Notes: generated by a model from the letters alone, not told the origin. Shown: positions 22,017 to 34,425, counted from the first letter of the stretch. The stretch: 64,000 nt of DNA from Thinopyrum elongatum (GCA_011799875.1 CM022300.1:108575201-108639200); one strand, 5' to 3'. Made by a program: numbers and translations.

Positions 22017-22516
22017 TGATATGGTAATTTCCTCTGTGTTGGCCGGTCCTATCATTTCTCCAGAGTCCCAGTAAATCACTGTGCCCCTTCCAATGCAAAT
22101 TATTCGTATGGATACAATAAATTTTGATCGAATCCGGCAGATTGCTGAAATTTAATTGAAGACTTCAAGGTCACATCCAGAGGAAAATTGGTTGGGGGGG
22201 ATTTCAGAACCGAACGAAAGTTCCTAAATTTCGGAAGTATATAAATCAGAATTTTGAAATTTTGAAATCCCGCTGAAATATTACTGAATCCATTTGAAAT
22301 TCATGGAAATTACAAAAATTGTAGCTAGACATACAGAATATGTACATCACAAGTTAATTACTAAGTTCTCATTCTGAAAAGTCATCATTTGTATGCACAT
22401 GTAGTAGGAATAGGAAGCGACATTGCTACAATTACACGACCAACTAATTCGTCCATAGTGTCAAGGCACCACCGCGCCCTCAAGACAATTATCCTTGACA
22501 CCTCCCGTGTTTAATA
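22017..22516. other. 3' flank of the DUF1618 gene
   Basis: An AT-rich presumed 3' UTR and intergenic DNA. Nothing else is recognised. Confidence 0.4.
22116..22121 (+). terminator. Candidate polyadenylation signal of the DUF1618 gene
   Basis: AATAAA lies 100 bp after the stop codon, at the usual distance for a plant near-upstream element. No other clear candidate is closer. Confidence 0.4.
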
Positions 22517-22557
22517 CTCCCTCCGTTCAAACATCTTATATTTGTGAACGGAGGGAG
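22517..22557 (+). mobile_element. 41-bp Stowaway-like MITE remnant
   Basis: A perfect 12-bp terminal inverted repeat, CTCCCTCCGTTC and GAACGGAGGGAG, encloses only 17 bp. TA precedes the left end, as expected for Stowaway (Tc1/mariner) insertion; the right flank is not TA. Normal members are several times longer, so this is an internal-deletion derivative. Confidence 0.7.
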
Positions 22558-22807
22558 AAGATAGATAACTCCGCTTATGTTGTCTCAACATAGCCGGTCC
22601 CAAGCCCGGGTAAAGGAGGAGGGTTGTGATAGGCTTGACAAGTCAACATAAAAACTCAGCCACTCTTATGGAGATGAAACCCAAAAGATTTTCGTTGGGG
22701 CGTAACCCTCTCTGCGACGCGTCACATCGGAACCCGGGTGTGGTGTCAAATGGGCAAGGGCCGGGCCGTCACCCCCTGGTGGCGCGCCGTATCTTGATCT
22801 GGATACG

Positions 22808-25564
22808 ATGGCAAGTGAGCGAGGATCAGGTCGTCGCATCCTTAGTGGCGTGCTACATCGACGCGCGGGTGTAGTGGAAAATGAGCAAGGGCCTTTGCAT
22901 TTGACTCGACAAGTGCGAAGGGTAAGGAAGCTAGCCGTGCCTAGGAGGATTCGCTTAGGTAGCTGGAACGTAGGGTCTCTGACAGGGAAGCTTCGGGAGC
23001 TAGTTGATGTAGCAGTGAGGAGAGGTGTTGATATCCTTTGCGTCCAAGAAACCAAATGGAGGGGAAAGAAGGCGAAGGAGATGGAGGATACCGGCTTCAA
23101 GCTGTGGTACATGGGGACGGCTGCAAACAGAAATGGCGTAGGCATCTTGATCAACAAGAGTCTCAAGTATGGAGTGGTAGACGTCAAAAGACATGGGGAC
23201 CGGATTATCCTGGTCAAGCTGGTAGTTGGGGACTTAGTTCTCAATGTTATCAGCGCGTATGCCCCGTAAGTAGGCCACAATGAGAACACCAAGAGGGAGT
23301 TTTGGGAAGGCCTGGAAGACATGGTTAGGAGTGTACCGATTGGCGAGAAGCTCTTCACCGAAGGAGACCTCAATGGCCACGTGGGTACATCTAACACAGG
23401 TTTTGAAGGGGTGCATGGGGGCTTTGGCTATGGCATCATGAATCAAGAAGGAGAAGGTGTCTTAAGCTTTGCTCTAGCCTACGACATGATTGTAGCTAAC
23501 ACCTCTTTAGGAAAAGAGAATCACATCTGGTGACTTTTAATAGTGGCCAACACTCTAGCCAGATTGATTTCATCCTCTCGAGAAGAGAAGATAGGCGTGC
23601 ATGCCTAGATTGTAAGGTGATACCTAGAGAGAGTGTTGTACCTCAGCATAAGCCGGTGATTGCTGACTTCCGCTTTCGGATTCGTGTCCAGCGGGAAAAG
23701 CGTGCCAAAGTCGCTAGAACGAAGTGGTGGAAGCTCAAGGGGGAGGTAGCTTGGGCGTTCAAGGAGAGGGTCATTAAGGAGGGGCCTTGGGAGGAAGGAG
23801 GGGATGCGGACATGGTGTGGATGAAGATGGTGACTTGCATTCGTAAGGTGGCCTCGGAGGAGTTTGGAGTGTCCAGGGGAAGAAGAAGCGAAGATAAGGA
23901 TACCTGGTAGTGGAATGATGATGTCCAGAAGGCGATTAAAGAGAAGAAAGATTTCTTCAGACGCCTATACCTAGATAGGAGTGCAGACAACATAGAGAAG
24001 TACAAGATGGCGAAGAAGTCCGCAAAGCGAGCTGTCAGTGAAGAAAGGGGTCGGGCGTATGAGGACCTCTACCAACGGTTAGGCACGAAGAAAGGCGAAA
24101 GAGACATCTATAAGATGGCCAAGATCCAAGAGAGGAAGACGAGGGATATTGGCCAAGTCAAATGCATCAAGGACGGAGCAGACCAACTACTGGTGAAGGA
24201 CGAGGAGATTAAGCATAAATGGCGGGAGTACTTCGACAAGCTGTTCAATAGGGAGAATGAGAGTTCTATCATTGAACTGGACGACTCCTTTGATGAGACC
24301 AACATGCGTTTTGTGCGGCGAATTCAGGAGTCTAAGGGCAATGAGGCTTTAAAAAGGATAAAAGGAGGCAAGGCGATGGACCCTGATTGTATCCCCATTG
24401 AGGTGTAGAAAGGGCTCGGGGACATAGCGATAGTATGCCTGGAAGGTCGACCATGGAAGTCATTTTCTTGGTACGACAACTTATGAAGAGATACAGGGAG
24501 CAAAAGAAGGACTTGCATATGGTGTTCATTGACTTGGAGAAGGCCTATGATAAGATACCGCGGAATGTCATGTGGTGGGTCTTGGAGAAACACAAAGTCC
24601 CAATAAAGTACATTACCCTCATCAAGGACATGTACGATAATGTTGTGACAAGTGTTCGAACAAGTGATGTCAACACTGATGACTTCCCGATTGAGATAGG
24701 ACAGCATCAGGGGTCAGCTTTGAGCTCTTATCTTTTTGCCTTGGTGATGGATGAGGTCACAAGGGATATACAAGGAGATATCCCATGGTGTATGCTCTTT
24801 GCGGATGATGTGGTGCTAGTTGACGATAGTCGGACGGGGGTAAATAGGAAGTTAGAGTTATGAAAACAAATCTTGAAATCGAAAGGGTTTAGGCTTAGCA
24901 GAACTAAAACTGAGTACATGATGTGCGGTTTCAGTACTACTAGGTGTGAGGAGGAGGAGGTTAGCCTTGATGGGCAAGTGGTGCCTCAGAAGGACACATT
25001 TCGATATTTGGGGTCAATGTTGCAGGAGGATGGGGGTATCGATGAAGATGTGAACCATCGAATCAAAGCCGGATGGATGAAGTGGCGCCAAGCTTCTGGC
25101 ATTCTCTGTGACAAGAGTGCCACAAAAGCTAAAAGGCAAGTTCTATAGGACGACGGTTCGACCCGCAATGTTGTATGGTGATGAGTGTTGGCTGGCTAAA
25201 ATGCGACATGTTCAACAGTTAGGTGTGGCAAAGATGCGTAGGTTGAGATGGATGTGTGGCCACACGAGGAAGGATCGAGTCCGAAGCGATGATATACGAG
25301 ATAAGAGTTGGGGTAGCACCAATTGAAGAGAAGCTTGTCCAACATCGTCTAAGATGGTTTGGGCATATTCAGCGCAGACCTCCAGAAGCTCCAGTGCATA
25401 GCGGACGGCTAAAGCATGCGAAGAATGTTAAGAGAGGTCGATGTAGATCAAATTTGACATGGGAGGAGTCCGTTAAGAGAGACCTGAAGAATAGGAGTAT
25501 CACCAAAGAACTAGCTATGGACAGAGGTGCGTGGAAGCTTGCTATCCATGTACCAGAGCCATGA
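22808..25564 (+). pseudogene. Endonuclease / reverse transcriptase of the RTE-type LINE, decayed
   Basis: The protein runs through several frames. 22808-23269 carries the start of the apurinic-like endonuclease (LGSWNVGSLTGK, ILCVQETKW, ISAYAP). 23321-23533 continues in the same frame after a stop and holds GDLNGHVGTSN. A frameshift near 23530 leads to 23530-24408, with an in-frame TAG at 23908. 24435-24863 contains RT motifs including FIDLEKAYDKIPR and the catalytic FADD. 25108-25564 is the C-terminal part, ending HVPEP. From memory of the family, about 70 residues of the RT N-terminal part are missing between 24408 and 24435. It cannot encode a working enzyme. Confidence 0.85.
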
Positions 25565-25627
25565 GTTGATCGCGAGATCTTATGGGTTTCACCTCTAGCC
25601 TACCCAACTTGTTTGGGACTAAAGGCT

Positions 25628-25652
25628 TTGTTGTTGTTGTTGTTGTTGTTGT
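25628..25652 (+). repeat. (TTG)n tail of the LINE
   Basis: Eight TTG units end the LINE just before its 3' target-site duplication. In RTE elements such a short repeat replaces a poly(A) tail. Confidence 0.85.
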
Positions 25653-25672
25653 AGTAGGGAGAAGATAGATAA

Positions 25673-28600
25673 GACGAGGGCCCATGGCTCCAAGATGGAA
25701 GATTACATCGAGTCATAAGTCGATACTATCGAAAGGAGGCTTTGAAACTTACGAGGAGAAGTTTTTCTTTCTTCGTACTCTCAAACCCAAAATACCCTCA
25801 AAATCTTCACATTCCAAGGCCTAACTCTCTCCATCTTCATCTTTACCCTCCGCCCGACATTAGAGGTCGAGTGTTTCTTCTGTAAAGAAAGGCTTCACAA
25901 GAGGAGGAACTACAAAAAGTACAAGGCAGACCTGAAAAGAGACTTGGAAAGAGTTTCAACACATCTACAAATGGTATACATGTTAGGGACATTTACATTT
26001 GTACCCCTAACTCGATCCCACTCAGATTTACCACTAATTCTTGAGTCTGCTCAAATTTGCCCCTCTTCCATAATAAGATGCTGTGGCAAGCTAACACATT
26101 ACTGAGTTTATTTTAAAAAAAAGGTGTTGTATCTCTAGATTGTACTCATCAAACGAAAATACCTCAGATAGTCAGACATATATACATCTTACTTTTTACA
26201 ATATGTACCAACCTCAACTAACTTGCGTAGCTTCAACATGATTTTCTTAAATCGTGCACATAGATGATACTTCCAAGATTCTATTGCGTATGCCATCATA
26301 GGGCATGAAAAACAGGTGCAAAAGATGTTACCTTCACAGCTTCACTGCTATTATGGCATTGTCAAGAAGAGGTAGCAGATTGGGATGACTGAACAAGGAC
26401 GAACCACCTCCTTCACCAGATCAGTTGCCCCCCTGCTCTGTATCCACCTTCTTCATAGTATATGTCCCATCCTCTGAACCAACATTAGCATGGTAGCATC
26501 AGAATCTCGAAAATTTCCAAGTTCCACACACCAATGAAAACAAAAACTTCAGTTCTATGCAAAAAGTATTACAGAACTTATGCCCAGCTGATGGTAACAT
26601 CTAGTAGCAGGGGCAGAGGGGAAGGAGAAATTTTTATCAGACTCTGCACACAAAAGCACAAGGATGCATTTGTCGGCTTAAGAAATGGAAATGATTTCAC
26701 AGATTCAGAACGAACGCACAAAACCTATAACACACGCGAGACATGGAGGCGAGAGGCCACCAAGAGGTGAGTGGGGCGGAATCAGCTGACCTAAAACTTG
26801 GTTTGTTCTATCTTATGCCAAAAGAAGGTATTGACGCTTAATATCTAAATAGAAGTGCAGGAGATGCTTTTCACGCTTATCATAAGATTCCTTTTTATAG
26901 GATCACTGGCGCAAGAACCTGATCTGGCCCAGAATTCATTTGCTTATTAAGGCTTTCATTTGGCACCCGTAAGTGTTGAACTACAACTGAATATAGTCCC
27001 CAAGTTCTTGCAGCATCAGAGAACTTTTGTGGCTGCCAGAGATAAAAACAAAATTGTGCATTTTCAAGTAAAAGGAGCTTGCATTGACATTTGACAGTAA
27101 TACAAAGTCCAATAAATAGAGATATATTCTCCCATCAGCAGCTACTAACAGGCAAGGCCAAAGATAAAAAGAAAAATGAACATAGTCGTAGCCGCGAAGA
27201 TAAAAAGACCAGATCAAAAATATACAGTCAGATCCAGACACAAATCAACTGTATAATAATGAAAATAAAAGTATGATCACTCTAAAATGGAACCCGACAC
27301 TGGCCCCTAATCATAAAAATTGTGCATACATATAGGCAGAACAAATAAGATCCTTGTTGGAGTTACAAAGAGGATTAATAAGCATAAAAGGGAAGGAAGC
27401 AAAATTAATACTCACCTCACCCATGAGGAACGGAAGCAGCAGCACCAAAAGGATAGGAGGGCAGTGGTGGAAGATGCAGTTGAAGAGGAAGATTTTTCTA
27501 ATAAACAAGATCGATGGCACAATGGAAAACATTCAGAATAGTAGGGGTCAAGCTTGCAAACAAAAGAAACCGCTCAGAATCTGCAGTTTACTTTAGAACA
27601 ATCAAGGCTAGTATAATACAAAACAAGGGCCGCTATATTTTTACTTTTTGAGAAACTAGCACGGTATTTTGTTTGGTGGACAAGCAACCTTCAATTTTCA
27701 GAGGGAGGGAGCAGTCCCGAAGGCACTGAGTGTTGTGCACACATACCTTAAATATTGTAACCAGACATATAAATTGTGGAATATATCAGGACCTGCGGCT
27801 CCATTGAAGGCACTTACAAGGCCAAAGCCTGGAAGAATTAGACAATTGCAGGCCTGTGGCTCCATTGAAGGCACTTCAAAGGCCAGAAGGAGCATTTTTC
27901 TTTGTTCTATTTCATCTCTAATGCAAAAAAGATCTGCCTATTAGCTATGCCATGTGTTTACAGTAGCATGTTAGCATGCCTAGTCTAATATTAGTACGTG
28001 TGCAAATCCCGTTGTATAAGCTTCAACTGTAAAAACTGGCCCAAGTACAAATTTCGAATTATCTGTCTCTAATTTTCCCGAAGTGCAGAAAAAGATTCTT
28101 GTTTGTTCTTAGAATTTACTTTTCCTGATATGATGTTTGTCCTTCGATTTGCAGAACACTTCGCACACCCATCTGGTTTAATTTATGCTAATGAAAAATA
28201 GGGGTCATTGCAGAGGAGAAAAATGTACTTGCCTACAGTTCTTGCATTATTCTGACATACAAACCTTTACTATTCTGTTTTTGAAGTTCTGTACTGATAA
28301 GCATCAATTGTTGTAGTCCTCACTGTTATTAAATCTGATGTGGATAAAAGCTCTAGAAAAATCTGATACAACACTTATAGTAATCATGGATTTAAAACAA
28401 CCTGATGCACTGCATCTTGCTCACTCCGTTGGACCTCCACTTGCATGAGAAGTGTTTTGAGCTCCTAGTTAGCGGGGTCCTGCTGGAGACACACCAGTTG
28501 AATGACGCTGCGTCCGGTAACAAGCGCATGTATCTGGTTTAATTTCTGCTAGTAAAAAAGAGAAGAATGTGACCACATATGCACTGTAAACTGATCCATG

Positions 28601-31600
28601 TGTTGTAACTTAATCTTGCAGAGTATTCAATCCAACCATCCAAATCGAATTCGGCAAGGTAATAAAGGATAGAAGATGCAAAGAGAAGAAAGAATATGAA
28701 GTGACCTGAAACTGAAGCGTTGGCAGGGATAAGGCAGGCAGCTCCTGTACTTGTTGTCTGCATGGTGGTGCGGAGGCCTACTTGCCACCGTCCACCTTGA
28801 TTTGTTATGATCTTGATGGCTGTCATTTTCGATCGTGCTAGAGCTTAAGCCCACTGATTATTAATTACTACTCTCTGTGTACAGACACTCGCAATGTAAT
28901 ATGAACCGGCAAAATTGATGTTTCATGATTATATCTCCCTCGCAATGTAGAATTCGCAACCACATATTGTGTTGCATAGGTCTCCTATGATTTCCGGGGG
29001 GAAATACATCACAAAATGTGACCATCATGTATGCATTGTTGCTTAAAAATATGATCAGAAATCCATGCTACAGTTCACTTGTCTCTTGCTGTTTGTACAT
29101 GGTATAAATGATGATGTCTTTAGGAAATTTTGTACATGCACAGGATATGCCTTAACCTTTATTGACGATTTTATTTTATTTTGAGAATTTGGGAAGACTG
29201 ATGCAACACAGGGAAATCTGCATCCCAAATTCATAGCTATTTTCAGTTCTGAACTTTGAACAATAGAGGCAGGTGTCACAATTTGCATCTATGCCTATCA
29301 AACATTACGAGGAGGTTATATATACCCTAAAACCATGGAAAAGTTTTGGCAAGATGTCGGACATTGTTGTTTGTTAGTGACAAGATATGGTAACCTTGGG
29401 CAGAACATCTGGGTGTAGTTTAAAAGGTTACATTCTGAAATGCTACTATACGCCTACATTGACCAAAATACTCGTCCATTCATTACATGACGTAAGTATG
29501 TCAGATGGACTGGTCATGGTCTGATTTTCAGTAACTGAAATGATTATTTCGTTTAGAAGGATACAGTAAGATGGAGAACAATTTAAATTTCCAACTATAG
29601 TCACTGCTTTCCGAAGACAAAAAGAATGCATACATTATATATTGTATTTATTTATTCATGAAGAAAAGTAGATACTGATAAAAACGACTGGATGCTACTA
29701 ACTATTTTTATTTATGTTGTTCTACATATCAGAAATGTTCATGTTATATAACCTGAACGATAAATATGTTTCTTATTATATAGGTGTATGTTTTGAAGAT
29801 AAACATAACCTGACTGAGTGGCCATCAGGGACATCATGGGAAAGGCTGCGTATGAAAGACCCTAAGTGGCTGGACCATTCCCCGGACCCTGCGCAAGCGG
29901 GTGCTACATGCACCGGGCTGCCCTTTCTTTTCTAATTGGACGACCCACTGAACCAATATTTTTCTTGTGCTGAAATGAATGTTTCAAGGAATGTGCGAGC
30001 AATGTGTTAACATACAAGGCATTGGTGCTTCTTATATATAGCAGTATATAATAAAAACGTGTAATTTTGCGTCAAATAATTTCGTGATCAGAATATTAAA
30101 GATGTACCTTGTTTCCGTTTTGATAACTATGTAAGTCAACCACATTTATAATATCTTGAAAAAGGAGCCCGTCCCAATATTCTAGTGGACCTTGTTGTAT
30201 AATTACTTGAATTTCCTTTCATGTCCTTCCTAGATAATTGTCCACACGTGATTCTGCTAAGGTGCTGACAAACATTAGTAGATACCTAATTAGCATAAGC
30301 ATAGGAAGAACATGCAGCAGTATAAGGACGCCGTGCTTACACGTCCAAGTACTTGTAACAAACATTTTTTTGTTATATATTACTTGATACAAAATCCAAT
30401 AATAGGCAATATTGATGCTCTGGTCAAGATTTATTGTCATATTACAGTGGAACATACGCACTTTGTTATCTATAAAAAAAGAGATTCATTTGAAATGTTA
30501 AAATGACTGAGCATGTCCTTTTAAATCGGTATAGCACTTATAGAAGTCTATTAGAATGGAAACAAAAAGAAATTTTTTGTAGGCATAAACTCAAACACAT
30601 GGTGGTCAGAAAACGCTGTAATCCATGTCTTGATTTCTCTTATACTGAGACGCAAACTCTGGGTTCAGATTTACGGCAGGAATATATACAGATTAGTAAA
30701 GAAGCTAGTACTTCATCAAATGGAAATCTTACCTATTAAATATCTAAGCTGTATGTGCGTCAGTGCGTGCGCTTGAGTACGATGTATTCAGCCAGTGGGC
30801 GGGCAGCAGTGGTATGGCATCAGCTGCTAAGCACTTGCAGCAGCGATAGCGTCCGGGGTGGGGTGGCCTGAGGCCTGTACGCACGGAGATGCCAGGAAGC
30901 GGTGGCGGTGAGCACGCGGAGCAGCAGCAAGAGTGCGGAGGCTTCTGGAAGTATCGCGATAGGGGTGTTCTAGGCGCTTCCAGTCGCGCGCGGTGGGACG
31001 ACTGCGAATCCTGAAGATATTAACCGTTGGATTTGGTACAGTAAACATCGGGCCGTAGATCACTGTCTTTGTAAATTAAATCAATGGTTAGTATTGATTT
31101 GGGATGGTAGGGAGGAGAGAGAAAGAGGCAAATTTCAAAATTCGTACACTATAGTATAGTAGATATAGCGAGAGGAAAAAGAATTTAGTAGTCGCAAATT
31201 GTGGTGTACTGCAGCCATTGAGGTCTCTGCATATTGTCGTGGCTGGTCGCGGGTTTGAGTCCTATGGTTATAAATTATTACATTTATACAAAAGCTAATA
31301 ATTTCCAAAATACTTACCACAATATAGATAGTGGTGGAAAATACGTATTTTTTAGAAAGGGCGAGGAAAAATCATGTAACAAAATTTCGTTCACTCCCTA
31401 CAAACTGTACCGCATCACCACCAATCTATTGAGAAAATATAACCTATTGCCTAACCATATGGCACTTAACCATGAAACCATGCTCAGAGGCGTATCTTTC
31501 ATAACAAAGAAATATAAAGGGAAGCCAATGAACTCAACTACCACAAACATGTATCTGGATAACAGTAATCCAAATAAATAAATAGTAACGATAAAAAATG

Positions 31601-32311
31601 CCATATTATCATCAGAAACAAACTACAATAACCAATCTTAACATAAACCAATCTTAACATAAACTACTTCATTTCTAGGTTCAGCTAGAATTACGAACAT
31701 GGGGAGGGACCTACTCCGTCAATCACCATATTTTTCTCTCAAGATTGCAGCAACCAGATCCTGAACGGTGACTTCCCCCACCCCGGCCTGCTAAGCAAGA
31801 CCAAAATAGTACTGGAGTACATATTTATCCCGCCAGTTTTAAAGTTCAAAGTATTTAATTAGTTGAAGGAGTGTGAATGTGAACTCTTAGTTACGTCTAC
31901 CTACGAGATTTTAAACCCTAGCAATTAACCATGCACATTTAACTACTCAGTTTGGTGGAGTACTGGTGCTACTCAGTAATAATTTCAATTTTGTACAGTG
32001 ATCAGCGTTCCCTGTCACTAGGAGCACTAGTGTGGATGCATGTGTCTGATGTGTAATTGTGTATGGAGACACAAGAGTAATGGACAGCATGTAATCACGA
32101 AGGCTACTAATTAATGAAGAAACACAAAAGCAGAGTACCATGAGCTGGGTGCTGGACATGAACTCAAAACGACTCCTTTTTTGGATAGTCACAGGTTGTC
32201 AAAAAAACAAGCTTATAAAGAAACGCATAACACAAAAGGAAATGGCAGGCAATTCTTTACAAATCCTATGTCTGAGTTGTAGTTTACTTGATAAGCTACT
32301 GAAGTAAAGTG
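25673..32311. other. Long AT-rich intergenic region without a recognisable gene
   Basis: About 6.6 kb holds no frame I would defend. Two features stand out. A 39-bp block is repeated with a 61-bp spacing at 27792 and 27853. A GC-rich patch lies at 30755-31065. The last kilobase before 32311 probably includes the 3' untranslated region of the FRIGIDA-like gene. Scattered short frames do not resemble known proteins. Confidence 0.4.
27792..27891 (+). repeat. Short direct duplication, two copies 61 bp apart
   Basis: The block 'ctccattgaaggcactt' with about ten matching bases either side occurs at 27792 and 27853, with two or three differences and one small gap. It is a local duplication of unknown origin. 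Confidence 0.6.
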
Positions 32312-32728
32312 CTAGGGGTGGAATGACGGATGACGGTATAAAGGATTTTGCTGGAAAGGATTATGTTGAGTAGGTACGACATTTGCTGCAACTGGTCCAC
32401 CTTGAATTCCCGGTAAAAATGGTAGAGGAATTGCAGGCATTAAATCAAACGGCCGATGCCCAATGGGACCAATCTGTGTCACATTCGGAATCACAGGTGA
32501 TAGAGATCTTGCGGAAGGACCAGTTGGAGTTGGTAGCTTGGTAACACATGACCTTGGCTGGTTTAAGTACAGCTGTTTCCCTTCCAGCTTTCTTTGTTTC
32601 CCCTGCACTTGGCCATCTTGTCCCTCGTGTTGCTGCTGCTCCTTCTTGTGCTTCTTGTATTTCTGATTTTGCTTCTGCTGTTGGGTCTTTTGCTGCTGCC
32701 TTGAATTTAATGTCGATGTAGTGTTGTA
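32312..32728 (-). pseudogene. Displaced C-terminal tail frame of the FRIGIDA-like gene
   Basis: In the frame beginning near 32728 the sequence reads STLNSRQQQKTQQQKQNQ, then a Lys/Gln-rich stretch, GKQLYLNQPRSCVTKLPTPT and a Pro-rich end with PFLPGIQGGP. The main frame enters this region one base out and stops within a few codons. The tail is clean to the TAG at 32312 and reads like real protein. Either a base was lost in this copy or the assembly has an error. Confidence 0.6.
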
Positions 32729-34308
32729 ATACGGCTCTTTGCATACTCAACTAACAATTTGTTAATCTCTTCCAAGATAGTAACCGATTTGCTTGAATCA
32801 ATGAGTTGCTGTTTAACCATAGATTCCGCAAGCCGAAGATTCTCAATCTCCTTTGATATGGTCGGATTCAGGGACTTGTCTAATCCATTCTTGCTAAGTA
32901 ACTCTAGAGCAGTCCCTTTTGCCTTCTCAACATATCCCTCCAGAAGAGCAAGTGGTGGATATTTGTCCACCAATTGAAGAACCTGTGTCATTTGTATGAC
33001 GCTCAACTGTTGTCCATTTTCAATCAAATAATCAATTAAGTCGCTGATCCTACTGACAAGACCAAGACCCTTGCAGAGATTGACGCAGTTCTTCTTCTGA
33101 TATTTGCGTGGGACAGTGCCATAGAGACGGATGATCTCATCGACATCAAACTCTGATACAATGTTGTAAGAAATGATGAAGTTAAGGAAGGCCCATGAGG
33201 CCAGCATGCCATGATCTCCACAAATCTCCGACTCACCGATCTTCTTCTTCCAGTATTTGGCAAACAGCTTGGCCTGATCTATTATGCGCACAGAAAGCTT
33301 GGGTGCCACAACAGGCACACAGCGGATCAGCGCAACACAGTTCTCCCAGATCCTGTTGGTCTTGGTCTGTTTTTTGGGCAGAAAGATCCTAACCACATCA
33401 AGGACAAGAGCAGCGGCATCTTTGGCATTGCACATGGCCACAGGGTACTCTTGACGGTCGATGTTGTTGTTAAACACGATGTTCACCAGTCCTGCGACGT
33501 TCATTCTAGAGCATGCCGCTACAAGATCCTTATTACACACTTTTTTCACAGAAACCTTCTTGGCTTCCTGCTGCTCCTCTTTGGCATCCCCCATCTCATC
33601 GTCAGACGCCTGCGGTTCCTCTTCATCCTTCTCTGCCTTGCAGTCCCTCTCGGCCTCATCACTGACCTCCAAGACCTTATGCTCATTCACCTTCTCTTCT
33701 TCAGCTTCCTGCATCTGCTCGCCGTCCTTCTGCTCCTTGCCTGCCGCATTGTTGGCATCTACCTCATCTTCTTCAATCTCCGCGACCTCCTCCTCCTCCT
33801 CCTCTTCCACAACCTCCTCCTCCTCATCAGCATCCTCCTCCTCCTCCTCCACCTCCACCTCCACTTCTTCTTCCACCTCCTCCATCACTTCCTCGTACTC
33901 CTCTTCCTCCACCTCCTCCTCCTCGCTGGTGGTGTCCTCGTCTCCTTGATTTTTGCGCTTGCCGGTTGGGACTGGTGCGGGAGCGGCGAGGGCGGAGCGG
34001 GCCCCCTCGAGGACCCGTAACTGGCGGTGGCGGAGGGAGATGGAGGACTGGAGGGAGGAGATGTGAGCGTCGAGGTCGCCCCAGGTGAAGGGGAGCGGGA
34101 AGGGCGAGCAGGCGGCGAGGCGGTCGAAGGCCTCGCGCAAGGCCTCGCGCAAGGCCTCCTTCCTGGCCGGGAGCGCGGCGATTGCTGCCTCCACCTCCGC
34201 CGTCGCCATCGCCTTCGGGGGCTGGTCGGAGTCAGACTGCGCTATCGGAGGAGAAGGGATAGGGATTGGAATTTTGGCGGCGGCGGATTGCGCCGAGGCG
34301 GACTCCAT
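32312..34308 (-). CDS. FRIGIDA-like protein gene, with probable frameshift before the C-terminal tail
   Basis: A continuous frame runs from the candidate ATG at 34308 (MESASAQSAA) to a stop at 32707-32709; an upstream ATG at 34425 and an internal one at 34209 (MATAEVEAAI) are alternatives. Order: a short coiled region with KEALREALREAFDRL, an intensely acidic tract (about 33560-33950, mostly Glu), then the FRIGIDA domain (about 33535-32760) with CSRMNVAGLVNIVF, WAFLNFIISYNIVSEFDVDE and VDKYPPLALLEGYVEKAKG. FRIGIDA-family proteins are nuclear and act in flowering-time and chromatin complexes in Arabidopsis; the role here is unknown. After the stop, a different frame continues from about 32725 to 32312 with a Gln/Lys-rich and Pro-rich tail ending RHPSFHP. 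That is typical of this family, so a one-base shift at about 32720-32730 is likely. No introns are visible in the main frame. Confidence 0.75.
33560..33950 (-). repeat. Glu-rich acidic repeat tract in the FRIGIDA-like gene
   Basis: GAG/GAA-type codons dominate about 130 codons with short interruptions by Val, Asp and Tyr. On the opposite strand the same bases give a long Ser-rich open frame (33461-33949) that is only a shadow. Confidence 0.85.
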
Positions 34309-34425
34309 CGCGACGCACTGGGAACTGATTTTCCTTTTCTTTTGGGCCTTCTTCTTTCCGTCGTTTGGACTTTGGATCACGGAAGGTCCAGGGGTCATTT
34401 GGCAAAGGCTGAAAATAAAGGACAA

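Larger units (their letters stand above)
22569..25655 (+). mobile_element. RTE-type LINE with 17-bp target-site duplication
   Basis: A 3.1-kb non-LTR retrotransposon ends in a (TTG)n tail (about 25628-25652). It is flanked by the exact 17-bp direct repeat AGGGAGAAGATAGATAA at 22552-22568 and 25656-25672. The TTG tail and the endonuclease-then-RT protein order fit the plant RTE clade. Its target was the end of the small MITE. Confidence 0.85.

Noticed and set aside
25628..25652. Stand-alone TTG microsatellite
   Set aside because: It is the tail of the LINE, shown by the target-site duplication directly after it.
29714..29935. 73-codon plus-strand frame
   Set aside because: No homology recognised, no supporting gene structure in the surrounding AT-rich DNA.
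31234..31262. tRNA or SINE-like B box ('gcgggtttgagtcc')
   Set aside because: The surrounding bases do not form a T arm or acceptor stem, and no A box lies at the right distance.
33461..33949. Long Ser-rich open frame on the plus strand
   Set aside because: It is the complement of the Glu-rich tract of the FRIGIDA-like gene; low-complexity shadow.
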